DNA of 47,147 nucleotides from Sulfitobacter sediminilitoris (GTDB taxonomy: Bacteria; Pseudomonadota; Alphaproteobacteria; Rhodobacterales; Rhodobacteraceae): contig NZ_JAABNT010000022.1 of NCBI RefSeq assembly GCF_010667575.1, forward strand, positions 1 to 47,147. The letters run 5' to 3'. The position numbers and the translations under genes are program-made. Below, piece after piece: positions 42,874 through 47,147 of this stretch (positions are counted from its first letter, which is position 1; every line of letters starts with the position of its first letter). The notes under the pieces are model-generated. The model had not been told where the DNA came from, ran no database searches, and saw only the letters and a program-made list of their open reading frames with translations.

Positions 42874-44400
42874 ATGGCGGAAGACATGGACGTGACCACA
42901 GTAAGTAGCGATAATAACGCCCCCAAAGGCCCAGTTACGATCCTCGGAGATGCGTATATCGGCGAAACCCTGATAGCGCGGCCAAACGGCGTCGGCGATG
43001 CTGATGGGATCGACTACGATACGGTCAGCCTGCAATGGTTGCGCGATGGCGAGCCTATCGCTGGCGCAACAGATCAAAAATATACCGTCACTTCAGACGA
43101 CTTCGATACTCAGATCAGTGTTCGGTACAGCTACACCGATCTGGGCGGTACCCGAGAAGTTGTGACCAGTGACCCCGAACCACCGGTGCCTGCTGAAGAC
43201 ACGCAGATCATTAGAGCTGCGAGCGCTTATAGCCCGTTGGTCATACTTGGCGATGCAACTGTAGGCGATTACATCCTTGCACGGCCAAACGCCGTTACGG
43301 ACGAGAATGGGATCGATTATAGTTCAGCTACGTTTCAATGGCTGCGCGATGGTGACCCCATTCCTGGAGCCACCTCTCAAAGATACGACGTTACCGAAGC
43401 AGACATTGGCGCAGAAATCAGCGTTGAGTATTCCTATCTCGATCTGCTCGGCACCGCGAAGTCACTGACAAGTAACCCCAAACCAGAAGTGCCTAACCCG
43501 GCTGTCGAAGACGGCATTCTGGAAGGAACACCCGCTGCGGACATTCTGACAGCAGTTGCAGGTCTCCAGCAGATTGATGGTGGTGATGGCGCAGATACGG
43601 CCGTCTTCGCCGGAGATCAAACGCACTACACCGTCAGTTTCAGCGTAGATGGTGTGACTGTGACCGATCGTACTGAGGGTGGGCTCGGCACGATCGCGCT
43701 GGATCACGTGGAACTGATCGATTTCGATTTCAACCTTCCAATCTTCGGCGGCCCGATGGATCTCGAACAATTCGGTGGCCACACAGGCCTCGATGCCGAG
43801 GCATTCGAAGACCTCATCGGGGTGTATATCGCCTATTTCAATCGCGCGCCTGACGCGATTGGTTTGTCATTCTGGGGCACAGAATTCGCCAATGGAGCCT
43901 CCCTTGAAGAGATAGCGTCCCTTTTTGCGGTACAAGATGAAACTGCAGCGGCCTATCCAGAAACGCTGAGCAATACTGACTTCGCCACAGCCGTTTACAA
44001 CAATGTGCTAGGACGGGCTGCCGATCAGGAAGGATTTGACTTCTGGGTCGGCACACTGGATGCGGGCACTGTTACCCGTGACCAATTTATCCTCGCGGTC
44101 TTGGAAGGTGCGACGGCCAACCCACCTGCTGGGGCGTCTCAGGACTTCGTCGACCAGCAGCAAGCTGACAGAGCCTACCTGGAGACCAAGATCGATATTG
44201 GTGCCTATTTTGCGGTGCATAAAGGTATGTCCAATGCCGCCGATGCGGCCCAGGCCATGGCGCTTTTCGATGGCAGTCAAGGCAGTGTTCAGGACGCTGT
44301 TGAGGCGATTGAAGGTCATTACACAGACGCCCTGGATGCAAGCTCCGGTGACTTCCTGATGCCGATTGTTGGTGTGATGGACGACCCCTTTGCGGTATGA
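42874..44400 (+). CDS. Adhesin-like protein with two Ig-like repeats and C-terminal DUF4214
   Basis: A 508-aa paralog of the preceding adhesin. Two Ig-like repeats (residues ~13-105 and ~117-208) share the core LQWLRDGEPIAGATDQKYTV, the next segment is ILEGTPAADILTAVAGLQQI with HYTVSFSVDGVTVTDRTEGG, then DUF4214 (residues ~305-490) and the tail SGDFLMPIVGVMDDPFAV. In long parts (from 'EGTPAA' to 'AVHKGMS') it is nearly identical to the four-repeat protein. ATG start at 42874 without a strong ribosome binding site. It has no signal peptide. It probably arose by duplication, with loss or gain of repeat pairs. Confidence 0.83.
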   Translation: MAEDMDVTTVSSDNNAPKGPVTILGDAYIGETLIARPNGVGDADGIDYDTVSLQWLRDGEPIAGATDQKYTVTSDDFDTQISVRYSYTDLGGTREVVTSDPEPPVPAEDTQIIRAASAYSPLVILGDATVGDYILARPNAVTDENGIDYSSATFQWLRDGDPIPGATSQRYDVTEADIGAEISVEYSYLDLLGTAKSLTSNPKPEVPNPAVEDGILEGTPAADILTAVAGLQQIDGGDGADTAVFAGDQTHYTVSFSVDGVTVTDRTEGGLGTIALDHVELIDFDFNLPIFGGPMDLEQFGGHTGLDAEAFEDLIGVYIAYFNRAPDAIGLSFWGTEFANGASLEEIASLFAVQDETAAAYPETLSNTDFATAVYNNVLGRAADQEGFDFWVGTLDAGTVTRDQFILAVLEGATANPPAGASQDFVDQQQADRAYLETKIDIGAYFAVHKGMSNAADAAQAMALFDGSQGSVQDAVEAIEGHYTDALDASSGDFLMPIVGVMDDPFAV

Positions 44401-44427
44401 GTTTTGGGATGTGTGCTGTAAACTGAT

Positions 44428-44453
44428 GGGGTAAGGCGTTGTGCCTTACGCCC
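44428..44453 (+). terminator. Possible terminator after the two-repeat adhesin gene
   Basis: GTAAGGC (44431-44437) pairs with GCCTTAC (44443-44449) around GTTGT, extended by GGG/CCC with one bulged base, then CTTTC. The hairpin is good but the T run is short, so termination may be partial. Confidence 0.45.
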
Positions 44454-44601
44454 TTTCGGCTTGGCATGTTGCCCAAGATTTCATTGGTTCTCGGGAACTT
44501 GAAATTTCTTGAGCCCACATCACACAGCACGATAGAATTAAGGTTTAAGGTAACATCTGATTGGAGCACGGTTGCCGGAAAGCGATTTCAAGGTAGCATC
44601 C

Positions 44602-46374
44602 ATGATCCCTACCGATTCACCACTTCTTGCCGCTATTGGTCCCTATGAGCAGTCGGATGTACTGACAACACCCAATGTTACCTTCAGTTTCATGGAGGCC
44701 GGGGTCACCTTTGATGCGGGCGATGTTGACGGTGTTCCACGCACTTCCGTCGGCTGGACCACTGCGCAGCAGAATATCGTCCGCGATCTTTTCACCTATA
44801 TCTCGACGCTAGTGAACCTTACTTTTGAGGAGGTGACCGCCGCGGGCACGCCTAACATCGAGTTCGCCCAGATTGAGACGTTTTCGGACAATACCGTTGG
44901 CCTCTCCATTCCATCCGCACCGGGTATTTCTCGGATTGTGGTTCCGACCGAGTACGCCGACCTGGATGATGTGACCCTGATCCACGAGATCGGGCATTCG
45001 CTCGCCCTAAGCCATCCCTTCGACGGGCCCGCAACCCTGCCTGGTGTTACAAGTTCTCAAGATCAAGGAATGTTCAAACTCAACACCGAGCTGGCGACGC
45101 GGATGTCTTATACGCCAGGTGCATCTCTGGATTATCCCAGACTTCATATCACCGGAGAGGCCTCGGCCTATGGAGCACTCGACATAGCTGCGCTGCAGCT
45201 TCTTTACGGGGCGAATACGGAGACAGGCCTAGGGGATACGGTTTATGGCGATCAAACAGCACTGATCACGATCTGGGATAACGGCGGCAACGATACGATT
45301 GATTTTTCTGCTGCAACGACCAATGCGGTGATCGATCTACGCCCCGCGACATTGGCGTTGGACCCGGGTGGTGGCGGTTATCTGTCCTTTATCGAGCGCG
45401 AGGGCGGCACGGTGGCTAATGGTGGATATACCATTGCATTCGGCGTCGAAATCGAAAACGGGCTAGGCGGAATGGGTAACGATACGCTAACGGGTAATAC
45501 GTTGGCCAATACGCTCACCGGTGGTGCGGGGAATGACATGGTTACCGGCGCTGTCGGCAATGACACGATCAATGGAGGGGCTGGTCAGGACACCGGGATT
45601 TATTCTGGCAACCAGAGCAGCTACACGCTGATGCTGAGCGCGCAGAGTCCCATGTTAACGGATCGGCGCGGGACAGATGGAACTGATACGCTGGTGGATA
45701 TCGAGGTGCTGCAGTTTGTTGATGGCACCTTTGACCTCGACATTCTCTCTGAGGCCGTTGAACTTTCTGCAGAGGACTTCGCCCCTATCATTGAACTCTA
45801 CATCGCCTACTTTAACCGCGCACCGGACGCGGTGGGCCTGGCCTTTTGGGGCAATGCCTTTGCCGAAGGGGTGAGCATGCAGCAAATGGCCGCCATGTTC
45901 TACGATCAGAATGAGACCCGTGCGACTTATCCCGATACGATGAGCAATGCAGAGTTCGTCATAACGATCTACAACAATGTGTTGGGCCGGGGTCCTGACG
46001 CAGAAGGCTTCGCGTTTTGGTGGGATCATCTAAATACCGGGAGGCTGGGTCGTGATACGCTCATCCTCGATGTGTTGGGCGGTGCCAAAGTTGATCCAAG
46101 ACCTGATGCCACGGATAGCTACATCGCCAATCTCGCCAGAGACAAGCAATACCTGACTGACAAGACTGACATCGGGGCCTATTTCGCCATCACAAAAGGC
46201 ATGTCCGATCTGAACGATGCAGCCCAGGTAATGGTGCTTTTCGATGGAAGTCAAAGTAGTATCGACGAGGCTCTCGCTGCGATCGAAAGCCATTATGAGG
46301 ATGCACTCAGCCCTGTTGGTGGAGATTTCCTGATGCCGCTGGTGGGTGTAGTAGACGATCTGTCTGTCGGGTAG
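44602..46374 (+). CDS. Serralysin-like zinc metalloprotease with RTX repeats and C-terminal DUF4214
   Basis: A 590-aa secreted protease of the M10B (serralysin) type. The zinc motif is HEIGHSLALSH (residues ~128-138), the Met-turn is RMSYTPG, and a M10 C-terminal region follows. The usual Gly three residues before the last His (HExxHxxGxxH) is Ala here. RTX nonapeptides are clear at residues ~290-340 (GMGNDTLTGN, GGAGNDMVTGAVGNDTINGG). DUF4214 covers ~390-570 (IELYIAYFNRAPDAVGLAFW; YNNVLGRGPDAEGFAFWWDH), ending VGGDFLMPLVGVVDDLSVG. I start at the ATG at 44602 (AAGG upstream); a TTG ten codons earlier is weaker. Type I export is expected. It is the last of the four C-terminal DUF4214 genes. 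Confidence 0.87.
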   Translation: MIPTDSPLLAAIGPYEQSDVLTTPNVTFSFMEAGVTFDAGDVDGVPRTSVGWTTAQQNIVRDLFTYISTLVNLTFEEVTAAGTPNIEFAQIETFSDNTVGLSIPSAPGISRIVVPTEYADLDDVTLIHEIGHSLALSHPFDGPATLPGVTSSQDQGMFKLNTELATRMSYTPGASLDYPRLHITGEASAYGALDIAALQLLYGANTETGLGDTVYGDQTALITIWDNGGNDTIDFSAATTNAVIDLRPATLALDPGGGGYLSFIEREGGTVANGGYTIAFGVEIENGLGGMGNDTLTGNTLANTLTGGAGNDMVTGAVGNDTINGGAGQDTGIYSGNQSSYTLMLSAQSPMLTDRRGTDGTDTLVDIEVLQFVDGTFDLDILSEAVELSAEDFAPIIELYIAYFNRAPDAVGLAFWGNAFAEGVSMQQMAAMFYDQNETRATYPDTMSNAEFVITIYNNVLGRGPDAEGFAFWWDHLNTGRLGRDTLILDVLGGAKVDPRPDATDSYIANLARDKQYLTDKTDIGAYFAITKGMSDLNDAAQVMVLFDGSQSSIDEALAAIESHYEDALSPVGGDFLMPLVGVVDDLSVG

Positions 46375-46494
46375 ACGAAGCTGTGATCCACCGTACCTGG
46401 AAAGCTCTGATTGCTGATGTAGATTAAGATGGGGTCCCGATCTGAATAAGCTCAACGAAATCTACCGACCCAAGATGGTAGCAGCATAAACTCA

Positions 46495-46521
46495 GATGAG
46501 CCTCATGGATTGAGGCTCATC
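46495..46521. terminator. Perfect 11-bp hairpin after the serralysin-like gene
   Basis: GATGAGCCTCA (46495-46505) and TGAGGCTCATC (46511-46521) pair around TGGAT, about 120 bases after the stop codon at 46374. No T run follows on either strand. It also overlaps the end of a leftward 105-codon open frame. It may be a weak or factor-assisted terminator. Confidence 0.4.
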
Positions 46522-46820
46522 CAAGGATTCATAAACAACCCATTTACACCCATCTCAGGCCCGATCGCATATCCTAAGCGACCATCAATCCAAGCTCCCA
46601 GACCTGAACCGCTGACCACGGAGTCAATATCGGCCATCGGTCCAATCCCCCCAGCATAAATCAACGCAGAGAAAGGACGTTCACGAAGCATCCGTACTAC
46701 GATCTTCATGATCCGTATCTTATAGTTCATGAACCAAAGTACACCGATGCTCTCAGCATAGTCACGGGTACGACCAGACAGTCTGTTGTAGTTCACGAAC
46801 TCTTCTTTGATCACATCCAT
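46503..46820 (-). CDS. Hypothetical protein, possibly a gene fragment
   Basis: An open frame of 105 codons: MDVIKEEFVNYNRLSGRTRD, then VLWFMNYKIRIMKIVVRMLR, and ending GYAIGPEMGVNGLFMNPWMS with LNP. It is rich in Tyr, Met and Ile, and its composition differs from the plasmid genes. The sentence-like sequence, without low-complexity or repeat character, suggests true coding DNA, perhaps the C-terminal piece of a larger acquired protein. The ribosome binding site is poor, and a stop lies two codons upstream. I do not recognise the family. It may be non-functional. Confidence 0.35.
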   Translation of the reverse strand: MDVIKEEFVNYNRLSGRTRDYAESIGVLWFMNYKIRIMKIVVRMLRERPFSALIYAGGIGPMADIDSVVSGSGLGAWIDGRLGYAIGPEMGVNGLFMNPWMSLNP

Positions 46821-46940
46821 AGCCTAAATGCTAACTCTGATCCTGATTACCTTAACACCCCCTAAGGACCTCAGTACATTCACTGCCGAGTCAAAAAGTA
46901 GGCAATAGTGGGCAACTGAGTAGGTGTAGAGTTGGCGCAT

Positions 46941-47004
46941 GTTCAACTTTGTTGATGGTGACACGAGAGTGGGAACCCCCTTGTTTTGCTGAACAAAGTT
47001 GAAC
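46941..47004. repeat. 13-bp inverted repeat near the edge IS
   Basis: GTTCAACTTTGTT (46941-46953) and AACAAAGTTGAAC (46992-47004) are perfect inverted copies separated by 38 bases. They lie 17 bases outside the IS terminal repeat. The function is unknown; a relic of another mobile element or a binding site is possible. Confidence 0.6.
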
Positions 47005-47021
47005 TTTGCTTGAAGGCCATT

Positions 47022-47147
47022 TGGACCTGTCCCGTTTTCGTGCCGCTCCAAGTGCTCGTTTAAGCCACTTTCCTTTCGAAGGCGACCGGGCTTTTCCAGC
47101 CCAATGCTGAATGCCGCCGTCGCGGATTGTAGAAGCCGTTGATGTAT
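47022..47147 (-). mobile_element. Right window edge: orfB-side end of an IS3-family element
   Basis: The terminal repeat starts at 47022 as TGGACCTGTCCCGTTTTCGT, an imperfect partner of the repeat ending at base 126 at the other edge. The bases just outside are ATT, as on the other side. Together the two pieces are the left and right ends of one IS type; the middle (about 1 kb) is outside the window. Confidence 0.8.
47060..47147 (-). CDS. IS3-family transposase OrfB, C-terminal end (partial at window edge)
   Basis: The last 28 codons read YINGFYNPRRRHSALGWKSP followed by VAFERKVA and a TAA stop at 47060-47062. This is the conserved C-terminus of the OrfB DDE transposase of IS3-family elements ('NPRRRHSALG'). 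The 5' part lies beyond the window. Same element type as the OrfA start at 1-63. Confidence 0.8.
   Translation of the reverse strand, partial: YINGFYNPRRRHSALGWKSPVAFERKVA

Noticed and set aside
40124..44400. CRISPR array or tandem-repeat array.
   Set aside because: The repeats are ~270-bp coding modules with conserved protein cores and no spacer pattern; no short regularly spaced repeats were seen anywhere in the window.
1..47147. tRNA or rRNA genes.
   Set aside because: No cloverleaf-forming sequence with conserved T-loop words or rRNA-like stretches was noticed on reading; a covariance-model search was not possible.

Overview
The window looks like almost all of one circular plasmid of a marine alphaproteobacterium of the family Rhodobacteraceae (Roseobacter group). 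The evidence is a parA-parB pair divergent from a RepA-type ('replication initiator protein A') replicase, a centromere-like palindrome fitting the alphaproteobacterial plasmid consensus, typical roseobacter insertion sequences and a fairly GC-rich backbone with lower-GC inserts. Both window ends lie inside the same type of IS3-family element, with outer ends flanked by the same trinucleotide ATT. A single IS copy therefore probably bridges the ends, and the plasmid would be about 48 kb. That part is inference.

Layout. (1) 0-4.3 kb: IS debris around an 878-aa RsaA-like surface protein with an N-terminal DUF4214 region. (2) 4.3-10.7 kb: a leftward operon of a GT4 glycosyltransferase, an MsbA-type ABC exporter and a cyanophycin-synthetase-like ATP-grasp ligase, with a divergent second glycosyltransferase. 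(3) 10.9-16.6 kb: an XRE regulator and a 550-aa protein of unknown function, converging on a type I secretion operon (DUF6447 protein, PrtD-type ABC transporter, HlyD/PrtE-type adaptor). (4) 17-26.4 kb: two giant tandem paralogous surface proteins (1436 and 1317 aa), mosaic with near-identical blocks, separated by an IS200-type element. (5) 26.9-31.1 kb: replication and partition genes (small basic protein, parS-like site, parB, parA, putative oriV, repA). (6) 31.2-38.5 kb: a miniature IS, a decayed methyltransferase fragment, an intact lower-GC methyltransferase, and a translationally coupled three-gene polysaccharide operon (coiled-coil methyltransferase, GT4-methyltransferase-beta-sandwich fusion, glycosyltransferase). 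(7) 38.6-46.4 kb: four secreted proteins in a row, all with a C-terminal DUF4214 block and an almost identical C-terminal tail: a matrixin-like protease, two adhesins with four and two Ig-like repeats, and a serralysin-like protease.

How it may fit together. None of the seven DUF4214 proteins has a Sec signal peptide, several carry RTX-type calcium-binding nonapeptides, and one type I secretion system is encoded among them. The simplest reading is that the plasmid encodes a cell coat or biofilm programme: glycosyltransferases and methyltransferases build or cap a surface polysaccharide, the secretion system exports S-layer-like proteins, adhesins and two metalloproteases, and DUF4214 may be the shared anchoring or export module. 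This resembles the RepA-type 'biofilm plasmids' known from roseobacters. The parts least explained by known systems are the ATP-grasp/exporter/glycosyltransferase operon, the 550-aa orphan beside the secretion genes, and the two opposite DUF4214 architectures sharing one plasmid.
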